This document shows, in pieces, positions 44,977 to 56,584 of a DNA stretch of 64,000 nucleotides. The DNA is from Symsagittifera roscoffensis (Eukaryota; Xenacoelomorpha; Acoela; Convolutidae): NCBI RefSeq assembly GCF_963678635.1, contig NC_087067.1, forward strand, positions 26,853,547-26,917,546, in the 5' to 3' direction. The notes under the pieces are model-generated. The model saw only the letters and a program-made list of their open reading frames with translations. It did no database searches and was not told the DNA's origin. How positions within the stretch are numbered: position 1 is the first letter of the stretch; every line of letters begins with the position of its first letter. Position numbers and translations under genes: made by a program.

Positions 44977-46260
44977 CGTTGCTGCACAAATTGATCATTA
45001 CTCCATGTTATTTAGAATTATAATGAATTAATTGTGTTTTATCATAGCCAAAATGCTATCAAAGCTCTTTATCAATCGATTGTAGCTTACTTTTTATCCG
45101 TTGTTGGCGACAATGACTTTATGTTGACATATCTGGTAGAGTAGTTTCCGTGATCAATGTAGGCATTGAAGTCCTTTTAATTCTAGAAGTTAACCTTTTT
45201 TTGTTCCGAACATTGAAACTGTGGAGAGACTTGGTATTTGGGTGAGTTTCAGTTTTTTCCTTTTTTATTATTTTCCACGCAAAATTAGATACTTCAAAAT
45301 AACCTTCACAATAGGTCGCGTGAAATCACATTAGAAGTTTCAAAAGTTTGTCCCGGTCTCGACAAAACTGCCGTAAAAATTTTGAGTTTATTTCGAAAAC
45401 GAGCGATTAAAGCGATCGAGTAACGTTCGCTATATAAAAATTTAACTTATATTTAAGCTTTTAAACTGATAAAACATGAATTGATTTTAATTTAAAAAAA
45501 TTTTGGAAGTTTCATATAGGGTTTTTTTTGGCAATAAACGGTTGAAAAATAAGCATAAAAATTATTGAGCAAAACATTGGAAAACTTTTTTTTTCATTTT
45601 TTTTCCATGTTTTTTGTTTGTCACTCATCTTTGAAGACAAATTTTGCCGATTGTGTCTAATTCATTAAATTTCTACTCACATCACGCACCAAAAACGACA
45701 ATAAATAGAAAAAAAAGAAAAAAAAAACAATTTTGCACAAGGTATCCTTGTTTCATAAGCTAATAGGTTTTCACCTTTTTTCGTCTTTTTTTTTGTTCGC
45801 TGACAAAAAAAAACTATGGATTAGCTAGTGTGGCTTTATGGACTAGCATCTTATTTAGTGAACTACTATTTTTATGAGCTTCATTTGCTTAATCTGAAAA
45901 TTGGACTAGTGAGTGAACCCAAGTACTCTTTCGGTGTCAACAGGGCTTTGTAGCCATGCATGAAGTAGTAATAGAACTGACCAGAACAACACCCTTCTCT
46001 ACAAAACGTATTTTGTCAATTAAATTTTATACCAGACCGAAAAAATAAATCAACAATGTAACTGAAGTTGAATTAAAAGCACATTAACGTTCTACCCTGC
46101 GTTGCCAAAGTCTTTTCAGAGCCCTCTTTAAATAAAAAGAGAAATTTTTCGAAAAAGGTGAAATGAAAAATATCGTTTCGTTCCGCAAATTCTGCAATTA
46201 TTGAACTTGTTTATATTGTTCATATTTTTTCTATTTTCCAAAAACAAAACACCAAAAATT

Positions 46261-49200
46261 TACCCACCCCAGGTTCGCGCGCCAAGTCACTTCCAGAAAG
46301 CGCTTCTTTCCTCAATCTCATAACCCGCAGGCTCGCCTCAAGCTGCAATCAGCAAGACTTCCGCGGGGCGTTCCCCACGGTTGTCATGTCCTAGGATGTT
46401 CATTAGAGCAGCCGTCAACATGACTACCTCTATGTCTTCCTGGGCGTAATTTCTTTCCAGTAGCCGGCGAAAGAGCTCGTCTATGTCTGGCCCTACGCAG
46501 ACCTCGGCTAAATCCACCAATTCGTCAAAGTTTTCCATTCTGCTTCAGTTCGATTGTTTGATTTTGATCAATTTATTCGCAAAAGATGAAATTCGGAAAA
46601 TAATTTCGATCAATCAGAATCAAGAAACAAGGTCATGGCTATCGCATCTGTCAATTTTGTTCCAATTTCACATTAAAACATACTTTAAAAACAGTCAGAT
46701 TAAAAGACATTGATCTTAAGATATATTAAAATCGATTCAATCTAAAATCTTGGAAAATGATCGAAGAGTGGGCAGTTCACGCTTTGGATCATTACGGAAA
46801 TTTTTGCCTGATCATTTGTGGTCACTATGCCTTCCAAGCGCATAATCTTAATAACGTAGTACAACCTACACTCAACCGATACTTAAATAATATTTCGTAT
46901 GTTGATACACTTATATGTTGGTATCCGAAAACTTCACGTGTATCAGGGCGTACAACTACCGAGAATGCAGTCGTCCTCTGTTTGGGTCGTACGCAGGAAG
47001 CGAGAACTCTTTCACTCCCCTCTCCACTGATAAACCTCTTAGTCTTGTCAGGAACAAAACCAAACCCTTCAGGGTCTACGTTTTGCTTTTCCGTCGCCCT
47101 CGTCACTAAGAAGCATACATAAACACTTCCCTGGTATCAGCATGTCCGCGGTGATAGCTATCAAACACTTCCTATCCGTAAGTATAAAATCGTTATCTGT
47201 TAATATTTTGCCACTTGAGTTTTCACTCGGCAAGTTAATTACGTTTTCGATAATTTGTTCATATGTATTATCATTTTGTGAATGATTATGTGTTGAATGG
47301 GACTTTGTGTTGTATTTGGTGTAAAATTTGGATTCTATGTGATTATTGTGAGATGGTATGAAAAACTGAAATCCAAGTCACTAATTTTTCAAAGTATCAT
47401 AAATTGATTGGCTCCAAACAAAAAAAAATGTTTTCTTAGCAAAGTGATTTGGTCCAAGGAGACGCTTAGCTGGTTTAGCTTACATAGAAAAAAAATAAAC
47501 ATTTTTTCATTTGGTTCGCTTCTTGACATTACTTGAGCTATTTCAAGGTTTCATCAAAACAGTAGTTTGCTTCAAAAACTAACAGAAACTGTTTCCTCCA
47601 TGATTTTACTTGAAATTTTTCAAAGTCTATAACTGGAATAGCTTGCCTAAACAAAACCGTAATTCGTTGCCATCCAAATCGCTTCATGAATTAACTTGAA
47701 TATTTCCAGAGTTTTATAGCGGGATCAGCTGGTGTAGAAAAAGTTCACTTTTTCGTGGATCAATTTGATTCGGTCTTTGCACTTATAAATTTTCAAACCG
47801 ATTTACGATATGGGATAAGTTGATTTTTTTTGTTTAATAGCTTGAATAGCTTAATTAAAGCAGCTGCTACTTTTTGCGAGCCAATTGCTTGTTAGAGACC
47901 AACTTGCAAGTTTTCTTTAGTTAAGAATATGTATCCGTCTGGGTAATACTCTAGTAGGTAAATTACTTTACCAGCTTCAGCTAAAAATGTAAATAAATCA
48001 GAAAAATTCAAAAAAAAAATTCATGATTTGTGTCATGAGATTTATAAAACAACAAACTAAATTTCGATTTCTTAGCATTTTCAGCTTACAGATGTCCAAG
48101 GAATAGCTGAGACAAGTCAATATGGTGTGTCTACTTTAATTTGATGCTGGTAAGTTTTTGGAAAACACGCGTGAAAAAAAAACTTTATTAGTTTCAGTCA
48201 AGAAAATAATCGCAAACGCTGAAATTGATAATGTTCTCTGCAAACTTATTTTAGCGAAACATTTAAAATGCACCAACTAAATGTGTTCTTCAACTGTTTC
48301 GGAAGAATACCGGAACAAGAATGATGTTTAAAACCATCTTTGAAATAAAGCGAGAGAAAACTCTCGGTTTACTTAAGGTTCTTCAATTCAGTCTATTCAG
48401 CTCGAGCCAAAATTGCCATTTCCCCCATCTAACTTGATTACTTTCTTATCCAGTAAAGTAAGGTAAGAACTCTTCAGGGGCAGATTTAGTGGCGGGTGGG
48501 CGGATCGGGGGGTATGGGGAACGGGGGGGGGGGGGGCGGACGCTTCTCCCCCTCCCCCCTCAGGGATTCGATCCCCTGCCGACCCGACCCAAAGGGTCCC
48601 CCTTTGTACTATTTTGAGATATCCATTTGTGGTGACGGACCCTAAAATTTTTCTAAAGGCGCCTTTGGTGCCATAATACACTATTTTTAAGGGGGGAAAG
48701 CGCGCCGAAAAAACGCAATTTTTTGGTCAAAATTTTCCAAAAAGTGCCTAAAAACGCCTTTTTTGGACTGTTTTTTTTTCAAATTTTTGCCTGCGGCGCA
48801 GAAAATGTTGCCAAAAAAGGGACTAAACCATGCTTAGGGAGAGCTCAAAATTCAATTCGGTCGACCTAAAAAAAAGGTCGACAAAATTTTCGAAATTTTT
48901 TTTGAAAATCCGCCCCCCCCCCCCTTCCTCGAGAAAAACCTAGATCCGCCCCTGAAACACTTTTACCCAATTTTTGTACTTCGGTTCTAAAATCAATTCT
49001 CATTTTTCATAAAAGTTCGTCGCCAATAATGCTGCTATTTTTCAATGTAATTGGACTCCTTAATCTTGGTATAAAAAGAACAACTAAGCAAAGGATTGAT
49101 ATAACAGAGGTAACACGGAGAGTTTATGACATGAAAAGATAAGGCTGGTGACCATGAGTTGCTTATATTGTCCAATTGAGGGGACAAATGAGTTTACTTT

Positions 49201-50864
49201 TTGGTCCCTATGCTTTCATGAAGAGGGCTATAAGGCGCATAGAAAATTGGGCTCATTCGTTTCTCTCAAGGAAAGAATAAGTTTCAATTACATCAAATAA
49301 GTTCTAATTCGGGAATAGATCATTGGCTCTCATTGCAAATCCAAGGCTGATCTTTACACATTACATAAGATTTGAACCAGTCGAAGGTCAGAAACTCTTC
49401 GGGGTTCTCGTATGGTATCTTTGGACTCCAATGATTTCCAATTTTGAGCTGGTACGGAGCTCCGGGAAGGAAATCTGGTGAACCGCTCCTATGATTCTCC
49501 CGTTTTAGAGCACCAATTCCGAAGCCAATTTTGCTTATGATATTCACACCACATTCCGGCAAGTAGAAGGACAATAAATAGTTCAACAGTTTGCCCTCCA
49601 CTGAATAATTTGTCATCGTTGCTGCACAAATTGATCATTAGTCCATGTTATTTAGAATTATAATGAATTAATTGTGTTTTATCAGAGCCAAGTTGCTATC
49701 AAAGCTGTTTATCAATCGATTGTAGCTTACTTTTTACCCGTTGTTGGTGACAATGACTTTATAATGACATATATGGTAGGGTAATTTCCGTGATCAATGT
49801 AGGCATTGAAGTCCTTCTAATTCCAGGGGTAAATCTTTATTGTTCCGAACATTGAAAATGTGGAGGAACTTTTTATTTGGGTGAGTTTCAGTTTTTTCCT
49901 TTTTTTAATTTTCACGCAAAATCAAGTACTTCAAATAACCTTCACAATGGGTCGCGTGAAATCACATTAGAGGTTTCAAAAGGTTGTCCCGGTGTCGACA
50001 AAACTGCTGTAAAAATTTTGAGTCTTAGTTCGAATACGAGCGAGTAAAGCGATCGAGTAACTTTCGCTACATAAAAATTTAACTTATATTTAAGCTTTTA
50101 TACTGATAAAACATGATTTGGTTGTACTAAGAAAATAGTTTTGGAAGTTTCATATAGGGTTTTCTTGGCGATAAACGGTTTAAAAATAAGCATAAAAATT
50201 ATTTTTTTCAATTTTTTTATGTTTATTGTTTGTCACTCATCTTTGAAGACAAATTTTGCCGATTGTGTCTAATTCATTAACTTTCTACTCACATCACGCA
50301 CCAAAAACGACCAAAATTGGAAAAAAAACAACATTTTTGCACAATATATCCTTGTTTCATAAGCTAATAGATTTTCACCTTTTTTTGTCTTTTTTTGTCC
50401 GCTGACAAGAAAAAACTATGGATTAGCTAGTGTGGCTTTATGGACTAGCATCTTATTTAGTGAACTACTATTTTTATGAGCTTCATTTGCTTAATCTGAA
50501 AATTGGACTAATGAGTAAACCCAAGTACTCTTTCGGTGTCAACAGGGCTTTGTAGCCATGTGTGAAGTAGTAATAGAACTGACCAGAACAACACCCTTCT
50601 CTACAAAACGTATTTTGTCAATTAAACTTTATACTAGACCGAAAAAATAATTTAACAATGTAACTGAAGTTGAATTTAAAGCACATTAACGTACTACCCT
50701 GCGTTGCTAAAGTCTTTTCAGAGCCCTCTTAAAATAAAAAAAGAAACTTTTCGAAAACAGTAAAATGAAAAATATTGTTTCGTTCCGCAAATTCTGCCAT
50801 TATTGAACTTGTTTCTATTGTTCATAGTTTTTCAATTTCCAATAAACAAAACACCAAAAATTTA
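46261..50864. repeat. right unit (B) of the ~4.55-kb tandem duplication
   Basis: Collinear with unit A. By eye, unit B lacks about 130 bp present at about 42565-42700 in A. It has an extra stretch of about 150 bp at about 47235-47380, and a deletion in the segment matching 44580-44650. The MITE is at 48475-48954. The end is followed by unique sequence, then a family C repeat. Confidence 0.9.
48475..48954. mobile_element. hAT-like MITE in duplicate unit B
   Basis: The duplicated partner of the MITE at 43907, longer by about 80 bp. The ends are CAGGGGCAGATTTAG and CTAGATCCGCCCCTG. The flanks GAACTCTT and AAACACTT correspond to those of unit A, so the insertion predates the duplication. Confidence 0.75.
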
Positions 50865-50929
50865 TGCTGTTGTATAGATAAATATATTTTCGGCGGTATA
50901 TATTATTGTTTCGACGTTCGTAACGAAAG

Positions 50930-51427
50930 TAACGGAATATTTGTGCTCGGGGTGGCTTTTTTCTTCAGACAAACTTCGACTTTTTAACAAGCCATTTTTG
51001 ACGGAGTTTTTTATATCATTCAAAAGGTATTGTTGTCCTGAGTGTAAATTTGAAATTATATTTTATCTGTGATCTTTTTTTGAAAAAACTATGGATTTCA
51101 AAGATAGCCATTTTAGCCCAATTGGCACAACTAACGCACAATATACTTCGCGCTGTTAACGCATCAGCAAAGATTTAATCCGTCTTAGAAATCGTTCCAA
51201 ATTGTTTGAAGGAAGCTTAATTGCCATAATTGATTTGTTAGTAGGAGCGAAATCTATCAGTTTGTACTTTATATGGCGTGTGCGGTGTGATGATTTTCAC
51301 AAAAATCTTAAAATAAAAAACTCATTATATTTTTTACAGCTAACTTTTTCATGTTATTACTGCTCCGTAGACCTTAAAAGGCAGTCGTAACATTCACGTC
51401 ACCATGATACGAGCAGTTTTGTTGTTT
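50930..51427 (+). repeat. family C MITE-like repeat
   Basis: It begins near 'GTAACGAAAGTAACGGAAT', passes 'TTTGTGCTCGGGGTGG' and ends 'CATGATACGAGCAGTTTTGTTG'. It matches 17023-17500 in reverse complement, and 60470-60920 directly. Noncoding. Confidence 0.65.
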
Positions 51428-52720
51428 TAAAATCGAGTTTGGCGTAGTAATTGTCAAATGGTTCTCGTTGACTATAAAACAGAGAGGATTAAAAACTGGA
51501 GAAAACTTCTACAATAAGTATGAAAGTTTTTAATTTTCGTTAATGCAGATGATTTGTTTTGGCAATAGCTTGAAACAATTGATATCTTCTTGCAAGTTGT
51601 AGCGCCCGCACTGACAAACTTGAGATTGAAATCGATTGTAATCGATTTTTATACGGCCGATAATATACTGTATAGAAATTGATTTAGGTAACCCAGTTAT
51701 GTAGGTAAATCAATTTAGAACGGATTAAAGGGGTTTTTACGGTAGAAAAAAAAAACAATTTTACCGCCTTAAAATCAATTACCGCCTTATTATTAAATTA
51801 ATTTAAAGAGATTTTTTCAAAGTAATGAAATCCGTAAAAATCTCAACGACTATGATTTGAATCGATTAGAATTGATTTTTTGATAAAAACTTAATATCTT
51901 ACAAAATCCAATTCAAATTAATATTAAGCATTTTTTTTGCTAAAAAACATGCTGTTTGAAAATATTCTCGATAAAAAAATACAAACCAACTAAAAAATTT
52001 TTATTAAGATTTTGAAAAATATGAGCGTCAATCAAATTTCGAGCAAAACATCTTGCCTTAAAACTATAGAAAATCATATAAATGAATCAGGTTGTTTTAA
52101 TCAAAAAAATGAGTTCATAACAAAGTACATAAAAAAACTTGATTTAAATTGATATAACTCGATTTTGTTGTTACTAATATTTGGATGAAAATGAAACAAA
52201 AAATAAGTTGACAAAATGTAATAAATTTATTACGAACTAATTGAAATTGATTTTTCAAGCTACTTTTTTGTATCAAACTAAATCATTTTTATATCGTTTC
52301 AAATCAAACTTTTCGGGTCTTTGCTACGCTGTCATCCATTTTTAATCAGTATGGGTGACTATTTTAATCAGTATGGGTGACAATTCGAAACAAGCCTTAC
52401 GTGAAAACAAACAAAAAAGAGAAGACTAAAACGAAATTAAATTTGGCTAAAGCGATGTGCAATTTATAAAAGCAAAGATTTTTACCTATCTAACGTATAT
52501 TCGAGTGTGATTCATAGTTTGCATCTACTAACACATCATTTGGATTAATTGGTATTACTGATAATGATTTGGAATAACTTCCGAGCCCATTCGTTAAAAA
52601 ATTATAATTAGTATGTCAATTCCTCAATTTGTCCTGCTGATTAATTATTCAAAGTTGGCTGCCACAATAACAGATGAAAAACACACTAATTTTCGATCAG
52701 AAGATTATTTTTTTTACCTT
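51428..52720. other. AT-rich block with AATCGATT motifs and a 22-bp duplication
   Basis: 51620-52260 contains many 'AATCGATT' or 'AAATTGATT' words, as at 590-870. 'TTTTAATCAGTATGGGTGAC' occurs twice in tandem at about 52340-52382. No gene. Confidence 0.45.
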
Positions 52721-52721
52721 A

Positions 52722-53368
52722 CGAGGCCAAGCTGTGCACTGGATAGGCGCACAATTTTGTGTCTGTATGTTCCTGGATTCCAGAGACAAGTCTTTAAATA
52801 TGTTTCAAATTGTAAGTGGATTCCACTTACAAATTTTAGTGGATTCCGCGTACAAATACCTGTAACCTAAATTTTGTCGGCACATTGATTTTTTGCAGAC
52901 TCCGCAACGAGCTAATATAGGTAGTTGTTCCGGATTCCGCAAATGTAAACTAATTCCGCAATTATAAGAGGATTCCGCAAATTCAGGCGGATTCCGCTTA
53001 CAATTTGCGGATTCTGCTCACAATTTGCGGAAGCCGCTTACAATTTGCGGACTCGGCTTACAATTTGCGGATTCCGCTTACAGTTGTGGATTCCGCGACA
53101 GCTTAAGTTTACTAAGCACATGTATAATTATTTGTTCATGGATTCCACAAACTGGTTCCGGATTACAAACATTTTGTTGCGTATTCCGCAAAGTTGCCTG
53201 TTTTTCGAGCGATTTTGAACAACGCATTGTTTTAGCTATTCGTCCGTGGAATCCAAAACAACAGAGAAGATCAAAGAAAAATATCAATGTTGCGGATTCC
53301 GCGACAAATCTGATTTTTGCCTGTTGCGGAATCCGCTTACAATTCACAAAATGCACAGTTTGGCCTCG
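52722..53368. mobile_element. non-autonomous copy (647 bp) of family B transposon
   Basis: TA-flanked termini CGAGGCCAAGCTGTGCA and TGCACAGTTTGGCCTCG. Both halves are homologous to the ends of the element at 56585-58592, without the transposase. It carries an array of about 20-bp units built on GCGGATTCCGC plus 'TTACAATTT' (about 52840-53100) and inverted GCGGAATCCGC copies near the right end. Confidence 0.85.
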
Positions 53369-54150
53369 TAATGTAGCTAATTAAAAAAATGCTAAATCCA
53401 AAATGATATTTTTGTTCCAAACAAGAGAAAGGTAAATCAGAAAAATTTCAAAACTGCCGTACAATGCAGCAAACGTGGAAGCTGGTACCTGATGATGAAA
53501 TGGTTGTGATGGCGATACACTGGCTTGAAAAGATCATAACACTCGACAAACGCAGAACCTTTCAATTGGTTCAGTCGTCTCGCAATTATGTTGAGTGCAT
53601 CGAATTGGTTGCTTGTTGTCATTTCTATTACCGGAAGGTGCTGCATGTTTTCAGCCGTTGCCTTTTTAACAGCCAAGACCAGTTATATGGCAAGTAGCTA
53701 ACTGAAGCGATAGAATGTAGATTACAGAGCGGGTTGCGATTTTTTTCCCTTTCAATTATGGTTGCCAAAATTTATGGTTGCCCCACCCGTAAAATATTGA
53801 AAGGCGCCTTTAAAGCTAACATGCACTAAAATTGAGTGTCTAATTTTGCATGTGGCCTAGAATTTTTTTGCAAATAGGGCGCTTATTCGATTTTTAAGAG
53901 AGCTCAAAAAATAAAATTATTTTGAAAAGCCCCCAGAAAACTTTAGAGAAGCCCCCACCCCACCACCAAAAACTGAACACGCCACCGATCATGGATTTAG
54001 TTTTTTTTCTTCAGCTTTCGGAAACAAACTATGGCTTAAGATAAATTTCTTTTACACACTTTTTTGAAACTTTTTCTCAGCTTTAGGGGATCGGTTATTA
54101 TATCATGCAGAAAGCAATGAATCATAATGATTCAAATGTATTTTAGCTTG
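53369..54150. other. unassigned, with a worn hAT-like MITE
   Basis: 53437-53697 is open on both strands with no recognised family. 53740-53990 shares 'GGCGCCTTTA' and Cys/Pro-type C runs with family E, and is probably a very old copy. Confidence 0.35.
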
Positions 54151-54151
54151 A

Positions 54152-54353
54152 GCCGGGGTACAAATAGTACAAATAGTTGGTTCCCACCAAAAAGTAAGTA
54201 TAAAAGATGGGTCCCGCAAATTTTATGAAAAATTCAAGGACAAAAGTAAACAAATGCAAACAATGTTTTCGAAGATTTTGAATCTTAAAAAAGTTTTTCA
54301 TGATCCGTCTGAATTTGAGGGTCGCCAATCTCAAACTTGTACCGGACCCCGGC
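54152..54353. mobile_element. about 200-bp MITE with GCCGGGGT termini
   Basis: Left GCCGGGGTACAAA and right TTGTACCGGACCCCGGC form an imperfect terminal inverted repeat. The interior is A/T-rich and noncoding. Confidence 0.6.
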
Positions 54354-54539
54354 ACAAAATTTTCTAAGCAAGCTAATTGAAGCGATGAAACATTGAAACT
54401 TTTAAAACTATTTCATACTGTGAAACTTAAAAAGTCAAAACTCTCTCTGCAATTGAATTTATTAAATTTTGAATTTTTGCATTTAAAAAAAAGACCTTCA
54501 AGGCTCAACTGTACTTCAAATTAAGGTCAGCAATTTCAA

Positions 54540-55200
54540 ACTTGAGCAGTTTTTCAAGCCTAAGTTTTAGGAAAGTTTCAATTTTTAAAGTGACAATCTT
54601 ACAAAAACGTCATTCCTCGGAACATGAGATTTTAAGCAGCGATTTTTGAAGGCAAGATTAGCAACTTCTGAGAGTAACCTGGCAGCAACCCACTATAGGG
54701 TTACTAACTATAATTTCTGTGAAGTTTTCCAAATTAGTATTTTTCTAGAAACCGTAAAAAATGTTATATCTTGAAAGTTAAAAGGATTGAGCAGACATAT
54801 TTAGAGGCAAAATTTAAGTCTCTTGAAAATACTCTGATGTCTTCGCACCATGGTGTTGCTGATACCAAATTGCGGTAACTTTTTTAAACAAATTTTTGAA
54901 ATTTTTTCAAAAAATCATTAAAAAAATGTCATCTCTCGGAAGTTGAAATCTTTCGAGCAGTCAGACTTGGAGGTAACTATCGCAAAACCATAAAAATTAG
55001 CTCATCAGCGCACCATAATCTTCCTAATTACACACTTTAGTAAGTTTTCAATTCAATTTTTTTAAAAAAAAGTTTCTCAAAGCACCAGAATTGGTATACC
55101 TCGGAAACAAAACAATTCTACCAGACAAATTTGTTGCAAGATATGCAACCCCTGAAAGTACCCTGATAGCACCCCACGACAGGGAAATTAAAATTTTGGC
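54540..55200. repeat. degenerate satellite-like tandem repeat, period about 150-180 bp
   Basis: Four diverged units share blocks in the same order. These are 'TC(T/C)CTCGGAA' (near 54615, 54945 and 55105; weaker near 54762), 'GAGCAG' plus 'GAGGCAA', and 'GAAAGTACCCTGATAGCACCCCAC' in variant form. No transposon ends were seen. Confidence 0.55.
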
Positions 55201-56584
55201 GCTAGTCATTCAAAATTTTAGCCTATTCTGTCAGGACATTTGGCCTTGACCCAGAGAAAGACCTTGAAATGGTACTTATTCAGAATATGATTTTGATAAC
55301 AAAGTTCATGAGTATTCATAAATTTTGCTAAAACATTGTCCCCAACGCCTTTTGTTAACCAGTTTCCCCTATGCAAACTGCTTAAACATTGCGTCCATAG
55401 AGCACTTGGCGTTGCTTTCAAATACTACATTGTGTTTTCTGCTATCTGAAATTTTTTGCTGAGTGAAGCTCTTTGTTATGGCTCAAAGTTTTATTTTTTT
55501 GTCTCGTGATGCCACTATTGCAACCCTAATCGGTCAAGCATTGGTAAACTTGAAGCTAATTATCAAATCAGAGCTTGTTGTCTCACTCTATGGAAGAAAT
55601 GCAAGTGTTCCATTTATGAAAATTTTTGCTAGGTACGACTATTTCTTCAAAATTTTGAATCCCTCCCAATCTGCTTAATTACATCAACTGAAAAAATTAA
55701 CCCCTTCAAGAGAACTTTGCCATTTTCAACTTATCGTTCGAAAATTTTTTACGTCTTGATCTCTAATGTATAATTGTTCTTTATTTGTGATTGTTTTTCG
55801 TTCGATTCAGGGTTCGCAAACAGCCCGTTTAGCCTAATTGTAACAACTAATTCGATGTTATTTTTTTCTGTAGAAACGCATGAGTGTCGAAATAATAGGA
55901 CTCAGTGACCGTTTCAAAGCGATTTGCGGCACGCTAATTGTGTTAATTTTTTCTAGTTATTATATGCTAAATTTATGTTTTTGTACCTTGAATAGCTAGT
56001 GGGGTGCTAACTTGATCATTAAAAAAATCATCATTTTTAATTTCTGAATCTAACACAACTCCGTATTTTTTAAAAGCAGTCTATGCAAATGGCGCATCGC
56101 CATGATACAAGAAGTTTCGTTGTACCGGCTTCCGAAGAAAGTGTAGAAAATTTGTGCTTGGAGGGGTGTTTTATTCAGTCAAACTGCGGTACTCAAATTA
56201 TTTTTTTTAAATTTTGTTTTACTCCCCAATCAAGATAACAAATGCCTGAGTTCATACGCAGAATATTCCCATTTCTTCAAATTTTCTATGTCCCATTTCT
56301 TATAAGGTTGTTAAGGTAACATTTGACCAATTCGATCATGCTCGGGACTAATTAATGCGTGCTGTGTTGATTTTATTTATGATGCTGACAGCCTAACTCG
56401 AAAAACTCATGCAATGAAAGTTATCCTGCACCACAAAATTGTTCTATTTTGAATTGAGGCAAACTTGTTGGTCGTATCCTATTAAATTTGTACAACTCTA
56501 ACTTTTAAGGTTAAATTTGTTTATGTTTAGAACTCTATTTTTGGCTAAGAGTTGTTTAAATTTTTTGCCCTGCGTATTTCATTA
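55201..56584. other. AT-rich DNA with family C fragments
   Basis: 56060-56180 carries the end of one family C copy ('CATGATACAAGAAGTTTCGTTG') followed at once by the start of another ('AATTTGTGCTTGGAGGGGTG'). No gene was seen. Confidence 0.4.

Larger units (their letters stand above)
41715..46260. repeat. left unit (A) of a ~4.55-kb head-to-tail duplication
   Basis: The unit starts at TACCCACCCCAGGTTCGCG and ends at AAAACACCAAAAATTT, where unit B begins with the same TACCC word. It contains small minus frames at 41792-41992 and 42278-42559, a hAT-like MITE at 43907-44305, a minus 98-codon frame at 44680-44976, and a family D repeat near 45220-45440. It differs from unit B by several percent of substitutions plus indels. 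Confidence 0.9.
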
